A DNA stretch of 64,000 nucleotides from JBCBKU01 sp965267475 (lineage in GTDB: Bacteria > Pseudomonadota > Alphaproteobacteria > Rhodobacterales > Rhodobacteraceae): the NCBI GenBank assembly GCA_965267475.1, contig OZ254079.1, positions 434,001 to 498,000 on the forward strand, given 5' to 3'. This document shows, piece by piece, positions 41,663 to 50,759 of this stretch; position 1 is the stretch's first letter, and each line of letters begins with the position of its first letter. The notes beneath the pieces are model-generated. The model had not been told where the DNA came from. It was given only the letters and a program-made list of their open reading frames with translations, and did no database searches. The translations under genes were made by a program, and so were the position numbers.

Positions 41663-42909
41663 TGGATCGGCCCGTCCCCAAATTCACGACGCATGGGTGC
41701 CGGCTGAACGCCTATGAATCCGAAGCGATGCGCGACCTGGCATCGCGCGCCGGATTATCCGACGCCGTGGTGATCAACACCTGTGCGGTCACGTCCGAAG
41801 CGGTGCGCAAGGCGGGTCAGGAAATCCGCAAGGCGCGACGGGATAACCCATCCGCCAAAATCGTGGTGACGGGATGTGCGGCACAGATCGATCCGGATCG
41901 CTTCGCAAGCATGTCCGAGGTCGATCACGTCATTGGCAACGCGGAGAAGATGGAGCCCGCGACTTGGGCGCAACTTTCGGGAAACACGCCAACACCCGTA
42001 GTCGTGTCTGACATCATGCAGGCGCGTGAAACCGCAGGTCACCTGATTGACGGTTTTGGCACTCGGTCGCGTGCCTATGTCCAGGTGCAGAACGGCTGCG
42101 ATCATCGCTGTACCTTCTGCATCATCCCATACGGACGCGGCAATTCCCGCTCGGTTCCAGCTGGCGTCGTGGTTGAACAGATCAGTCGTCTCGTGGCCAA
42201 CGGGTTCAACGAAGTTGTTCTGACCGGCGTCGACCTGACCAGTTGGGGCGCCGATCTTCCCGGGCAACCACCCCTTGGAAACCTTGTGCAGAGGATCCTA
42301 AGGCTTGTCCCCGACTTGCCCCGCCTGCGGATCAGTTCGATCGACTCCATCGAAGCTGATGCCGACCTGATGGACGCCTTAGTCGAGCCACGCCTGATGC
42401 CGCATCTGCACCTCAGCCTTCAGGCGGGCGACGATCTTGTCCTGAAACGGATGAAGCGCCGTCATCTGCGCGACGACGCGATCCGGTTCTGTGAAGAAGC
42501 GCGGCGCCTTCGCCCTGCGATCGCCTTTGGTGCGGATATAATCGCCGGTTTCCCAACCGAAACCGAAAAGATGTTTGAAAACTCGCTGAAGCTGGTCGAG
42601 GCCTGTGGACTGACCTGGCTTCACGTCTTTCCCTATTCACCGCGTCCCGGCACCCCAGCCGCACGCATGCCGCAGGTCGATGGCGCCGCGATCAAGGATC
42701 GGGCCGCGCGGCTCCGTTCTGCAGCGAAGGGCGCGGTGTCACGCCACTTGGCCGAACAGGTCGACCGGTCGCACCGTGTCCTGATCGAGGCGCCTCGCAT
42801 GGGGCGGACGGAACAGTTCGCTGAAGTTGTCTTTGGCGCCGACCAACCTGTTGGCCAGATCGTCACAGCAAGGACGACTGCCCATGACGGTCAGCGTCTG
42901 TTGGTCTGA
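41662..42909 (+). CDS. mtaB: tRNA (N6-threonylcarbamoyladenosine(37)-C2)-methylthiotransferase MtaB
   Basis: A 415-residue radical-SAM enzyme that adds a methylthio group to t6A37. The N-terminal UPF0004 cysteines are in THGCRLNAYE, NTCAVT and TGCAAQID; the SAM cluster motif CxxxCxxC is CDHRCTFC followed by IIPYGRGNSRS; a TRAM-like region ends the protein. The start overlaps the dapF stop by one base; the longer open frame upstream runs inside dapF in another phase. Its substrate base is made by TsaD/TsaE, also in this window. Confidence 0.93.
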   Translation: MDRPVPKFTTHGCRLNAYESEAMRDLASRAGLSDAVVINTCAVTSEAVRKAGQEIRKARRDNPSAKIVVTGCAAQIDPDRFASMSEVDHVIGNAEKMEPATWAQLSGNTPTPVVVSDIMQARETAGHLIDGFGTRSRAYVQVQNGCDHRCTFCIIPYGRGNSRSVPAGVVVEQISRLVANGFNEVVLTGVDLTSWGADLPGQPPLGNLVQRILRLVPDLPRLRISSIDSIEADADLMDALVEPRLMPHLHLSLQAGDDLVLKRMKRRHLRDDAIRFCEEARRLRPAIAFGADIIAGFPTETEKMFENSLKLVEACGLTWLHVFPYSPRPGTPAARMPQVDGAAIKDRAARLRSAAKGAVSRHLAEQVDRSHRVLIEAPRMGRTEQFAEVVFGADQPVGQIVTARTTAHDGQRLLV

Positions 42910-43508
42910 TGCATCCGAACCCTGCCTTTCGCGGTGAAGAGATTGCTGAGAATCTCGGTTTCGCGCGGCACAGGGGATTCGGCGTCCTGACAGCTACGGG
43001 TCCTCAGGGAATTTTGGCATCTCATGTCCCGTTCCGGCTCGATGACAGCAATGCCTGGGCCGACATCCACCTGGTAAGATCGAACCCGATTGTTCACGTG
43101 GACGACGGCCCAGCGCTTTTGATCGTGTCCGGGCCCGACGGCTATGTCTCGCCCGACTGGTACGGCGCCGAAGATCAGGTGCCCACTTGGAACTACGTGG
43201 CGGTCCATCTGATCGGGCAATTGGAACGACGCCCGCAGGATGAAATGGAGGCCATGCTGGCCCGCCAATCTGAAGCCTATGAAAGCCGCCTGGCCAAGCG
43301 CCCTTGGACCATGGATAAGATGTCACGTGACGCGATCGACCGGAACCTGCGCCAGATCGTGCCGTTTCGGTTCCATATCGACCAGGTCCGCGGCACTTGG
43401 AAACTGAACCAGAATAAACCGATTGAGGCGCGATTGGGCGCGTCAGATCAGATCCAAACCGGTTTGGGACAAGAGCTTGGATTGCTGGCCGACCTGATGC
43501 GCCGGTAG
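42909..43508 (+). CDS. PaiB-like FMN-binding protein
   Basis: A 199-residue protein of the PaiB/FMN-binding split-barrel family: MHPNPAFRGEEI at the start, GILASHVPFRLD, LLIVSGPDGYVSPDWYG, VPTWNYVAVHLIGQL and a C-terminal KLNQNKP. In Bacillus PaiB is described as a negative regulator, but most members are uncharacterised flavin-binding proteins. ATG overlaps the last base of the mtaB stop (TGATG), so it belongs to the dapF-mtaB operon. Confidence 0.88.
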   Translation: MHPNPAFRGEEIAENLGFARHRGFGVLTATGPQGILASHVPFRLDDSNAWADIHLVRSNPIVHVDDGPALLIVSGPDGYVSPDWYGAEDQVPTWNYVAVHLIGQLERRPQDEMEAMLARQSEAYESRLAKRPWTMDKMSRDAIDRNLRQIVPFRFHIDQVRGTWKLNQNKPIEARLGASDQIQTGLGQELGLLADLMRR

Positions 43509-43559
43509 ACAGCGGCGGGCAGGCCTCCTATCTCTTTCTACAGGGATTGGAGGACACCC

Positions 43560-43838
43560 ATGCCATTGCCCATTGCCCCCGTTGCCGGGATCGCCATTCG
43601 ATACGGCGCTGTTGCCATCGCGACCTATGCCATCACGCGCCGTATTGAGCGGGGTCACTTTGACCAACGCGGTGAAGACGCCATGAATGACGTGAACGAA
43701 GGCGTGACGTTGCGTTCCGACAAGGGGCAAGTCAGCGGGACCGGCCGGTTCCGGCGCGTCATCCGGCTTGGTAGAACGGGCCCCGGCGTCGAAATTGACG
43801 CAACTGCCCTGTCACGCATCCGGATCCGCCGCCTATGA
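43560..43838 (+). CDS. Small hypothetical protein with an N-terminal hydrophobic segment
   Basis: A 92-residue protein with one possible membrane segment (about 3-25, rich in A, I, V) and a basic C-terminal half with repeated Arg (GRFRRVIRLGR, SRIRIRRL). TTGGAGGA lies 5 bases before the ATG. Its TGA overlaps the GST ATG (ATGA), which supports translation. Similar small proteins occur next to this cluster in Roseobacters; no function is known. Confidence 0.72.
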   Translation: MPLPIAPVAGIAIRYGAVAIATYAITRRIERGHFDQRGEDAMNDVNEGVTLRSDKGQVSGTGRFRRVIRLGRTGPGVEIDATALSRIRIRRL

Positions 43839-44446
43839 CCCTGACCCTGTTCTCGTCCGAAGCGTCGCCCTTTGTGCGCTTCGTGCGGATCGCCATCGTC
43901 GAGGCTGATCTGACCGACCACATCACCGTTCTGAACGTGGCGACCACGGCCTATGACACCGATCCCGCCCTGGCGGCGGCGAACCCGCTTGGAAAAATCC
44001 CTGCGCTGATGCGCGAAGACGGCCCCACACTGTTCGACAGCCGTGTTATTGTGAGATATCTCAACACCTTGGCCGATGCGGGCTTCTATCCTGACAGCCG
44101 GATATGGGATGTCCAAACGCTTGAGGCCATGGGCCTTGGCATGGCGGATTCTTCGGTCGCCATGGTCTATGAAAAGCGATTTCGCGACCCCGAGCACGTC
44201 ACCCAGCGTTGGATCGACGCGCAATGGGACAAGGTTGACCGCACTTTGACAGCGCTGGAAGGCCAGTGGATGAGCCATCTGGCCGGGCCGGTGACCGCCG
44301 GACAGATGGCGGTTGCGGCGGCGCTTGGATATCACGATTTCCGGCATCCTGACCGGAATTGGCGGGCATCCCATGATTCCCTTGCGTCATGGTTTGAAGA
44401 GTTCTCTGCCCGACCTTCGATGCAAGCCACGATGCCCGTTGGGTAA
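43835..44446 (+). CDS. Glutathione S-transferase family protein
   Basis: A 203-residue GST-like protein: thioredoxin-fold N-terminal domain (about 1-80) with SSEASPFVRFVRIAI, NPLGKIPAL and the SNAIL-type loop replaced by LFDSRVIVRYL, then an all-helical C-terminal domain. The catalytic Ser/Tyr equivalent is probably one of the early Ser residues; the substrate is unknown. Coupled to the small upstream gene by ATGA. Confidence 0.88.
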   Translation: MTLTLFSSEASPFVRFVRIAIVEADLTDHITVLNVATTAYDTDPALAAANPLGKIPALMREDGPTLFDSRVIVRYLNTLADAGFYPDSRIWDVQTLEAMGLGMADSSVAMVYEKRFRDPEHVTQRWIDAQWDKVDRTLTALEGQWMSHLAGPVTAGQMAVAAALGYHDFRHPDRNWRASHDSLASWFEEFSARPSMQATMPVG

Positions 44447-44519
44447 ACTTCCGGGAACATTGCGCGAATTCGGCGTTTTGACCGCTGGACGTGGCACTTG
44501 CGTGTCGATAAGAAGCCCG

Positions 44520-44547
44520 TTGAAGCGGGGCTGACTGACACTATACC
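44520..44547 (+). promoter_or_regulatory. Candidate promoter of petABC
   Basis: TTGAAG (44520-44525) and TATACC (44542-44547) are separated by 16 bp, a reasonable housekeeping -35/-10 pair. Transcription would start about 35 bp before the petA GTG. Assigned by eye only. Confidence 0.4.
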
Positions 44548-44588
44548 TTCGTCGAGGCCCTGTACGCACGACCAGACGGAGATGTACC

Positions 44589-45170
44589 GTGTCGCACGCA
44601 GACGATCACGACGAAGAAAGACGCGATTTCCTTTACTATGCCACGGCAGGTGTCGGAACGGCAGCCGTTGCCGCGGGTGTCTTGCCCCTGATCAACCAGA
44701 TGAACCCATCTGCGGATGTTCAGGCGGCATCCACCATGCGCGTTGATGTCAGCGCGATTGAGCCCGGAACGCAGGTTACAATCCTGTTCCAGGGTAAGCC
44801 GGTCTTCATTCGTCGCCGGACGGAAGAAGAAGTCGTGGCTGCGGCAGATGTTGATATGGCCGAGCTGATCGATGTCGACGCACGAAACGAGAATTTGCCC
44901 GACGGCACAGCCGGCGACGATCCGAACCGGTCAATCCCACCTTTCGGCGATGCCGAGAACACGGGTGAATGGCTGGTCATGGTCGGCCTATGCACGCATT
45001 TCGGCTGCGTTCCCATCGGGGATGGCGCCGGTGACTTCGGTGGGTGGTTCTGCCCCTGCCACGGTTCGCACTACGACACGTCCGGCCGGATCCGCAAAGG
45101 GCCGGCACCTGAGAACCTGCTCGTCCCTGCGGCCGAATTCGTCGACGAAACAACGATCCTGCTAGGATAA
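44589..45170 (+). CDS. petA: Ubiquinol-cytochrome c reductase iron-sulfur (Rieske) subunit
   Basis: A 193-residue Rieske protein of the cytochrome bc1 complex. The N-terminus has a Tat-like RRDFLYYAT motif and a membrane helix (about 15-35). The 2Fe-2S ligands lie in CTHFGC and CPCHGSHYD, with the disulfide Cys pair in the same boxes. The start is GTG at 44589 with GGAG 8 bases upstream. First gene of petABC. Confidence 0.97.
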   Translation: MSHADDHDEERRDFLYYATAGVGTAAVAAGVLPLINQMNPSADVQAASTMRVDVSAIEPGTQVTILFQGKPVFIRRRTEEEVVAAADVDMAELIDVDARNENLPDGTAGDDPNRSIPPFGDAENTGEWLVMVGLCTHFGCVPIGDGAGDFGGWFCPCHGSHYDTSGRIRKGPAPENLLVPAAEFVDETTILLG

Positions 45171-45184
45171 GGAGTCCAGAAAAG

Positions 45185-46531
45185 ATGTCCGGAATTCCGC
45201 ACGATCACTACGAACCGAACTCGAACGCCGAGAAATGGCTGCACAAGCGCCTTCCGGTGGTCAGCCTGCTTTACGACACGCTGATGATCCCGACGCCCAA
45301 GAACCTTAACTGGATGTGGATCTGGGGCATTGTGTTGGTCTTCTGCCTGGTCTTGCAGATCATCACAGGCGTCGTTCTGGTGATGCACTATACACCGCAT
45401 GTCGATATGGCCTTTGCCTCGATCGAGCACATCATGCGGAACGTGAATGGCGGGCACATGATCCGCTATCTGCATATGAACGGCGCGTCGCTGTTCTTCT
45501 TCGCGGTCTATCTGCACATGTTCCGTGGCCTTTACTACGGGTCTTACAAAGCCCCGCGTGAGATCACGTGGATCATCGGGATGCTGATTTACCTCTTGAT
45601 GATGGCCACGGCCTTCATGGGCTATGTTCTGCCTTGGGGTCAGATGTCGTTCCACGGCACCGCCGTGATCACCGGGCTTTTCGGTGCGATCCCATTTGTG
45701 GGTGAGGCGATCCAGACTTGGCTTCTGGGTGCGGGCGCAGTCGGTCAGCCTGCGCTGAACCGCTTCTTCTCGCTGCACTATCTTCTGCCCTTCATCATTG
45801 CCGGGCTTGTGATCGTGCATGTCTGGGCCTTCCACACCACCGGCAACAACAACCCGACCGGGGTTGAGGTACGCCGCGGCTCCAAGGCCGAAGCTGATGC
45901 CGACACACTACCGTTCTGGCCCTATTTCGTGATCAAGGACCTCTTCGCCCTTGCGGTGATCCTGGCGGTCTTCTTCGCCATCGTGGGCTTCATGCCGAAC
46001 TATTTGGGCCACCCAGACAACTACATCGAAGGGACCGCCCTGAAGACACCGGCGCATATCGTGCCCGAATGGTACTTCTTGCCCTTCTACGCGATCCTGC
46101 GGGCCTTCACGGCGGATGTCTGGGTCGTGCAGATCGTCAGCTTCATCACCGGCGGCATCGTCGATGCAAAGTTCTTCGGTGTGCTTGCGATGTTCGGCTC
46201 GATCCTGGTGATGGCGCTGGTGCCATGGCTTGACACCTCGGCGGTGCGCTCGGGTCGGTTCCGGCCGATGTTCAAGTGGTGGTTCGCGCTACTCTGTGTC
46301 GACTTTGTCGTTCTGATGTGGTGCGGCGCCCAACCTGCGGAAGGGATTTATGGGACAATCGCGCTGATCGCGACGACCTATTGGTTCGCTTACTTCCTGG
46401 TGATCCTGCCGCTTCTGGGGGTCATCGAGAAACCGCTCGACCCACCGGCGACGATCGAAGACGACTTTAACGCCCACTATGGCAAAACCGGTGACGGTGC
46501 CACAGGCACCGCAACGGCCCCGGCTGAGTGA
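45185..46531 (+). CDS. petB: Cytochrome b subunit of the bc1 complex
   Basis: A 448-residue integral membrane protein with eight or nine helices. Four haem-binding His lie in helices B and D (GGHMIRYLHMNGASL and, further on, LLPFIIAGLVIVHVWAFH). The quinol-oxidation motif PEWY is present in IVPEWYFLPFYAILRAF and GYVLPWGQMSFHG is the Qo-site CD helix region. Length is typical for alphaproteobacteria. AAGGAG precedes the ATG; 14 bp after petA. Confidence 0.98.
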   Translation: MSGIPHDHYEPNSNAEKWLHKRLPVVSLLYDTLMIPTPKNLNWMWIWGIVLVFCLVLQIITGVVLVMHYTPHVDMAFASIEHIMRNVNGGHMIRYLHMNGASLFFFAVYLHMFRGLYYGSYKAPREITWIIGMLIYLLMMATAFMGYVLPWGQMSFHGTAVITGLFGAIPFVGEAIQTWLLGAGAVGQPALNRFFSLHYLLPFIIAGLVIVHVWAFHTTGNNNPTGVEVRRGSKAEADADTLPFWPYFVIKDLFALAVILAVFFAIVGFMPNYLGHPDNYIEGTALKTPAHIVPEWYFLPFYAILRAFTADVWVVQIVSFITGGIVDAKFFGVLAMFGSILVMALVPWLDTSAVRSGRFRPMFKWWFALLCVDFVVLMWCGAQPAEGIYGTIALIATTYWFAYFLVILPLLGVIEKPLDPPATIEDDFNAHYGKTGDGATGTATAPAE

Positions 46532-46549
46532 CGACAGGAGACTGATGAG

Positions 46550-47362
46550 ATGTTGAAGAAACTGTCGCTCGTTTGTGCCACAGCCATCGGATTGGCCGCT
46601 GGGCCTGTCCTGGCTGCGGGTGGTGATGGCAAGACCGTCAACTATTCGTTCTCGTTCGAAGGCCCGTTCGGGACTTTCGATCAGATGCAGCTTCAGCGCG
46701 GCTTGCAAGTCTATACCGAGATCTGCGCAGGCTGCCATGGGTTGCAATACGTCCCGATCCGCACGTTGTCGGATCCGGGTGGCCCTGAGCTTCCGGAAGA
46801 CCAGGTGCGGGCCTATGCTGAGTTCTATGAGGTTTTTGACCCGACGCTGAATGAAGGCGAAGGCGATTTCCGCACGGCAACGCCAAACGACAACTTCCCG
46901 AAATCCGCCCTATCGAATGCGCCTGACCTGAGTCTAATGGCCAAGGCACGCGCGGGGTTCCACGGCCCTTACGGTCTTGGCACCAACCAGCTGTTCAAAG
47001 GCATGGGTGGCGCGGAATACATTGCTTCGATCCTGACCGGCTATACCGGTGAAGAGAAGGAAGAGGCTGGCACGGTGCTTTATCAGAACACCGCCTTCCC
47101 AGGTGAGTGGATCAGCATGGGCCAGCCGCTCTGGGGCGACGATGTCGAATTTGCCGACGGATCGCCCACCGAGATTGAAGATATGGCGAAGGATGTCGCA
47201 GCCTTCCTGATGTGGACGGCAGAACCCAAGCTGGCCGCGCGGAAGCAGGCAGGCTTCACCGGCGCCCTTCTGCTTGGTGTCCTGGCGGTGCTTTTGTATC
47301 TGACCAACAAGCGCCTTTGGGCTCCGGTCAAGGCTCGCGCCAAGAAGACCCCGGCTGAATAA
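46550..47362 (+). CDS. petC: Cytochrome c1 subunit of the bc1 complex
   Basis: A 270-residue cytochrome with a signal peptide (about 1-22, ending PVLAAG), the haem c motif CAGCH at about 63-67, the distal Met ligand probably in WISMGQPLWGDDV, and a C-terminal membrane anchor (about 238-256, FTGALLLGVLAVLLYLTNKR). It delivers electrons to cytochrome c. Its stop lies in the loop of a 6-bp hairpin (47351-47367). It ends 10 bp before the convergent thiQ. Confidence 0.97.
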   Translation: MLKKLSLVCATAIGLAAGPVLAAGGDGKTVNYSFSFEGPFGTFDQMQLQRGLQVYTEICAGCHGLQYVPIRTLSDPGGPELPEDQVRAYAEFYEVFDPTLNEGEGDFRTATPNDNFPKSALSNAPDLSLMAKARAGFHGPYGLGTNQLFKGMGGAEYIASILTGYTGEEKEEAGTVLYQNTAFPGEWISMGQPLWGDDVEFADGSPTEIEDMAKDVAAFLMWTAEPKLAARKQAGFTGALLLGVLAVLLYLTNKRLWAPVKARAKKTPAE

Positions 47363-47372
47363 GCCGGAGGCG

Positions 47373-48062
47373 TCAGCCCAGGTAATTCTGAAGCGCTTCT
47401 GGCGGATCCGTCAGAAGCGCTTCTGTTTGGTAGGGTCCAGTGACTTGCCCTTCGGCCACCAGAAGCGCGTGTTCGGCGATGCGGCGGGCATCGCCAGGAT
47501 CATGGGTGACCATCAGCGCGGTTGCACCCGTCTCGGCCAAGATGCCTGCCAACAAGTCCAACATCTCGGCCTTCAGCGCGGGTCCCAGTGCGGCGAAGGG
47601 TTCATCCAACAGCAGGACCGGACGCTTCATCAGAAGGACACGTGCCAGGGCCGCCCGGCTTTGCTCACCGCCCGAGATTTCCGCGGGGCGCGCATCGATC
47701 CGGTGGCTTAAACCGACCCGGTCCAGACTTTCGGTAACCTTTGCGGCTTCGGCATCTGATGGCCCCGCAAGTGTCAGGCCCAGTGCGACGTTTTCGCGGA
47801 CGGTCATGTGCGGGAACAGGTTGTTATCTTGAAACAGCATGGCCACGGGGCGGGCCGCCGGCGGGTCCCGCGTGATGTCTTGCCCAGCCCAAAGGATGCG
47901 GCCAGAGGTCGGGGCCATGAACCCGCTTATCGCCGCCAAAAGCGTCGATTTCCCAGCGCCTGACGGTCCGATGACCGCCGTTATTCCATGATCGGGGATA
48001 TCGAGCGACGCAGTCAGGCGCAGCGTCCCTGCCGTCAAAACAAGGCCATCAAGCTGCAACAT
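47373..48062 (-). CDS. thiQ: Thiamine ABC transporter ATPase ThiQ
   Basis: A 229-residue ABC ATPase: Walker A GPSGAGKST, Q-loop in AMLFQDNNLFPHMTV, signature SGGEQ, Walker B VLLLDEPFAAL and switch His in MVTHDPGDA. Position after thiB-thiP identifies it as ThiQ. The ATG at 48062 (MLQLDGLVLTAG) is favoured; an in-frame start 21 bp upstream is possible. The 5' end overlaps thiP by 14 bp, and the last codons contain a near-perfect 34-bp inverted repeat. Confidence 0.93.
   Translation of the reverse strand: MLQLDGLVLTAGTLRLTASLDIPDHGITAVIGPSGAGKSTLLAAISGFMAPTSGRILWAGQDITRDPPAARPVAMLFQDNNLFPHMTVRENVALGLTLAGPSDAEAAKVTESLDRVGLSHRIDARPAEISGGEQSRAALARVLLMKRPVLLLDEPFAALGPALKAEMLDLLAGILAETGATALMVTHDPGDARRIAEHALLVAEGQVTGPYQTEALLTDPPEALQNYLG
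47390..47423. repeat. 34-bp near-perfect inverted repeat at the petC/thiQ junction
   Basis: Two 17-base arms (47390-47406 and 47407-47423) are complementary with one G-T mismatch, centred on GGATCC. As RNA it would form a very stable hairpin on either strand. It lies inside the last codons of thiQ and 28 bp after the petC stop, where a terminator or 3'-end stabiliser for petABC would be expected; only a weak TGTTTGG tail follows on the plus strand. Confidence 0.7.
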
Positions 48063-49602
48063 GCGCGCGTCCCCCACGGTCAAAGGCCCAGAAGATGCCG
48101 AAGGTCAGGACAACCAGCAGAACCGCCGCGCCCGCCGCATCTTCCAACCGATAGGCCGCCATCAGCCGGTACATCTGCAAAGGTAAGGTCGCGATGTCAG
48201 GGTCCGCAAACAGTGCGATCACACCAAGATCGCCCATCGACAATGCCGCGGCCAGCCCTGCGGCAAATCCCAGGGCCCGGCGGCATTGCGGCAGGATCAA
48301 CCGGCGCAATCGCGTCGCCCCGACCAAGCCAAGGTGATCGGCCAGATGGCCAAAGCGCTCCTCGGCCTCGGCGATCGCAGGGGTCAGCGCGCGAAGGGCG
48401 AAAGGAAGCGCCATGATCGCGTTCACCAAAACCGTAACTGGCAAAGCCAGCGCCGTCGGATTGACCACGGGAAACAGGATCAAAAACAGACCGGTTCCAA
48501 GCACCAAGGGCGAGGCCGTGATGGCGATATATCCGAAGGCCTCGATCCAGCGCTTGCCACGTGCAGCCAGGGCAATTGCCATCGCAAGAACGATGACGAG
48601 CGCTGATGAAGCAAGCGCAACACTCAACGACCGGACCGCCGCCAGCCAGACAGAGGCGGGCAGATCGGCCAGCGCCCCAATGCCGTCCAATGCGATCATC
48701 ACAATGGGCAGGCCGAGAAACAGCACCGCCAGCGCAATGACCAAAGCGTCCCATCCGCGCCTGGCACGCGCATCCGCGCGGGGGACCTGCCGCCCCAATC
48801 CGGCACCCATGGCATCGGGCAGAGAGAGAGCGACAACCGCCGTCACAGCCACCACAGAGATGGACAGTTGGACCAAGGCCAACACCGCCGCCCGGCCCAG
48901 ATCAAAATCGAAGCTGAATGCCTGAAAGATCGCAAGTTCCACGGTCGTGGCACGGGGGCCGCCTCCAAGCGCCAGGGCGACCGCGAAACTCGTTGTTGAG
49001 ATCAGAAAGATCAGCATGAAGGCCCCGGGCAGCACCCGCTTCAAGACGTGGACCTCGAAATGCCGCCGCATGTCACGCGGACCAAATCCCAATGAGGCCG
49101 CAAGCCGGTACCGTTCCCCTGGAATTGATAGCCAGCCTTGCAGGATCAGGCGGGCGGCCAGGGGCAGGTTCAGGAACACATGGGCCAGTACCACCCCGTG
49201 CAACCCATAGACCTGCACAGGGGGCAAACCAAACAGGCCCAAAACCTGGCTTAAAAGCCCGGCACGCCCGAAAATGGCCAGCAGGCCAAAGACGGCGACA
49301 ATTACCGGCAGGATGAAAGGCGCGCCGAGAAGCGTGATCACCCACTGACGCCCAGGAAAGCTCTGTCGAGCCAGCGCGCGCGCCACAGGGATCGCCAGCG
49401 CCACACTGATCGCTGCCGACAGCGCCGCCTGCCACAGGGTGAACCGGATTGCCGCCCAATCCGACGGGCCCAAGCGAAAGGATCCCTCTGCCCGCAAGGC
49501 TACGGCCAACAGTGATCCGGCCACGACGAAACCGACCAGGGCCGCCGCAGCGCCCCCGGCCCAAACCGTGCTGCGGTTTACTGGCTGAGCGCGTCCTGCC
49601 AT
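48049..49602 (-). CDS. thiP: Thiamine ABC transporter permease ThiP
   Basis: A 517-residue permease with about twelve membrane helices, the fused two-domain form typical of ThiP. Two EAA-type loops are visible, one with GYRLAASLGFGPRDMRRHFE-like sequence (first half) and one with EERFGHLADHLGLVGATRLR (second half). It transports thiamine or its phosphates into the cell together with ThiB and ThiQ. The start overlaps the end of thiB by 25 bp, and a later start cannot be excluded. Confidence 0.93.
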   Translation of the reverse strand: MAGRAQPVNRSTVWAGGAAAALVGFVVAGSLLAVALRAEGSFRLGPSDWAAIRFTLWQAALSAAISVALAIPVARALARQSFPGRQWVITLLGAPFILPVIVAVFGLLAIFGRAGLLSQVLGLFGLPPVQVYGLHGVVLAHVFLNLPLAARLILQGWLSIPGERYRLAASLGFGPRDMRRHFEVHVLKRVLPGAFMLIFLISTTSFAVALALGGGPRATTVELAIFQAFSFDFDLGRAAVLALVQLSISVVAVTAVVALSLPDAMGAGLGRQVPRADARARRGWDALVIALAVLFLGLPIVMIALDGIGALADLPASVWLAAVRSLSVALASSALVIVLAMAIALAARGKRWIEAFGYIAITASPLVLGTGLFLILFPVVNPTALALPVTVLVNAIMALPFALRALTPAIAEAEERFGHLADHLGLVGATRLRRLILPQCRRALGFAAGLAAALSMGDLGVIALFADPDIATLPLQMYRLMAAYRLEDAAGAAVLLVVLTFGIFWAFDRGGRAHVAA

Positions 49603-50564
49603 TCGCCAAGCGCCGCATCCCGAACTGCCGGAACTTCGGCAGCCGGAATCAAAAGCGCCTCATCCGGTTCGATCAGCGTCTCAAAACCATCCGGCAATCC
49701 GCCCCCCGGCGTCACAGCTGGATACATCCAGTTTGTTGTCGGAATGACCGACTGGAACCCGTCGCTTAACATGAAGGCCAGGAACTGATCGGCCAGTTCG
49801 GGCTGATCGGTCGCAGCAAGCTTCCCGGCAACCTCGATCTGAATGTAATGACCTTCATCAAAAGCCGCCGCCGACTTGGTGGCGTCTTCTTCGGCGATCA
49901 GGTGATAGGCTGGGGACGTCGTATAGGACAAGACCATGTCCGCCTCACCTTCAAGGAACAGGCCATAGGCCTCAGACCAACCCTTGGTGACCGTTACAAT
50001 GTTGTCCGACAATGCGTCCCAAATTGCAGGTGCTTCGTCACCGTAAGCCGCCTTCACCCACATCAGCAGGCCAAGACCTGGTGTCGAAGACCGCGGATCC
50101 TGGATCAGGATCTTCGTATCGCCGTCAGCCAGGGCGCGAAAATCCGCAGGTGGGGTCGGCATGGCAGTATTGTCATAGACGAAGGCGAAATATCCCCAGT
50201 CGTAAGGCAGGAACGTCGCATCGTCCCAGGCAACGGGCAGGCTGAGCCCTTCCGGCGTGATGCCATGGGGCGCAAAAAGCCCGGTCTCGGCGGCGGCGGC
50301 CGTCAGGTTCGTATCGAGCCCCAGGACCACATCTGCGTCCGACCGCGCACCTTCGAGGCGCACCCGCGCCAAAAGCGCAGCGCCATCGCCGGCAGCCACA
50401 AAATTCAGATCGCAGGCACAGGTCGCCTCGAACGCTTCTTCTATCGCGGGGCCGGGGCCCCAGTCCGCGACAAAGCTGTCATAGGTATAAACGGTCAGGA
50501 CAGGGGTCTGGGCAAGCGCAGGGCTTGCCAAAAGAAGTCCAGCCGCAAGGATCGATGACCGCAT
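49578..50564 (-). CDS. thiB: Thiamine-binding periplasmic protein ThiB
   Basis: A 328-residue solute-binding protein with a signal peptide (about 1-18, ending PALAQ). TPVLTVYTYDSFVADWGPGP and the pair DLNFVAAGDGAAL / DADVVLGLDTNL fit ThiB/TbpA; YDWGYFAFVYDNT, TPGLGLLMWVKAAYG and LSYTTSPAYHL line the ligand cleft in the family. The ATG at 50564 has GGAGG 5 bases upstream; an ATG 12 bp earlier lacks one. A TPP riboswitch lies just upstream. Confidence 0.95.
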   Translation of the reverse strand: MRSSILAAGLLLASPALAQTPVLTVYTYDSFVADWGPGPAIEEAFEATCACDLNFVAAGDGAALLARVRLEGARSDADVVLGLDTNLTAAAAETGLFAPHGITPEGLSLPVAWDDATFLPYDWGYFAFVYDNTAMPTPPADFRALADGDTKILIQDPRSSTPGLGLLMWVKAAYGDEAPAIWDALSDNIVTVTKGWSEAYGLFLEGEADMVLSYTTSPAYHLIAEEDATKSAAAFDEGHYIQIEVAGKLAATDQPELADQFLAFMLSDGFQSVIPTTNWMYPAVTPGGGLPDGFETLIEPDEALLIPAAEVPAVRDAALGEWQDALSQ

Positions 50565-50611
50565 GTCATCCTCCATCTGTTCGGCCCGGACGGAATGGGG
50601 GATGAGAGGAT

Positions 50612-50699
50612 CTCAACCTTCCCTCCGCCGGTGCTAACCGGTTCAGGTTCGACGGGTTCGCTTGCGCATCTCAGGCCCAATGGGCCACCCCGAGGTGAG
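50612..50699 (-). promoter_or_regulatory. TPP riboswitch (THI element) controlling thiBPQ
   Basis: On the minus strand the THI-box sequence is readable: CGGGGTG, CTGAGA, ACCC, GAACCTGA, CGGTTAGCACCGGCGGAGGGA, closed by outer arms CTCACCT and AGGTTGAG. A small hairpin TGAGA-TCC-TCTCA follows immediately and may be part of the expression platform. It lies 48 bp before the thiB ATG; binding of thiamine pyrophosphate should turn the operon off. Confidence 0.95.
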
Positions 50700-50759
50700 C
50701 CTTTGGGGTATCGCGACGGGCGACTGGCGGCAAGCCCCTGTTTGCGGCAGGATCAGGCC

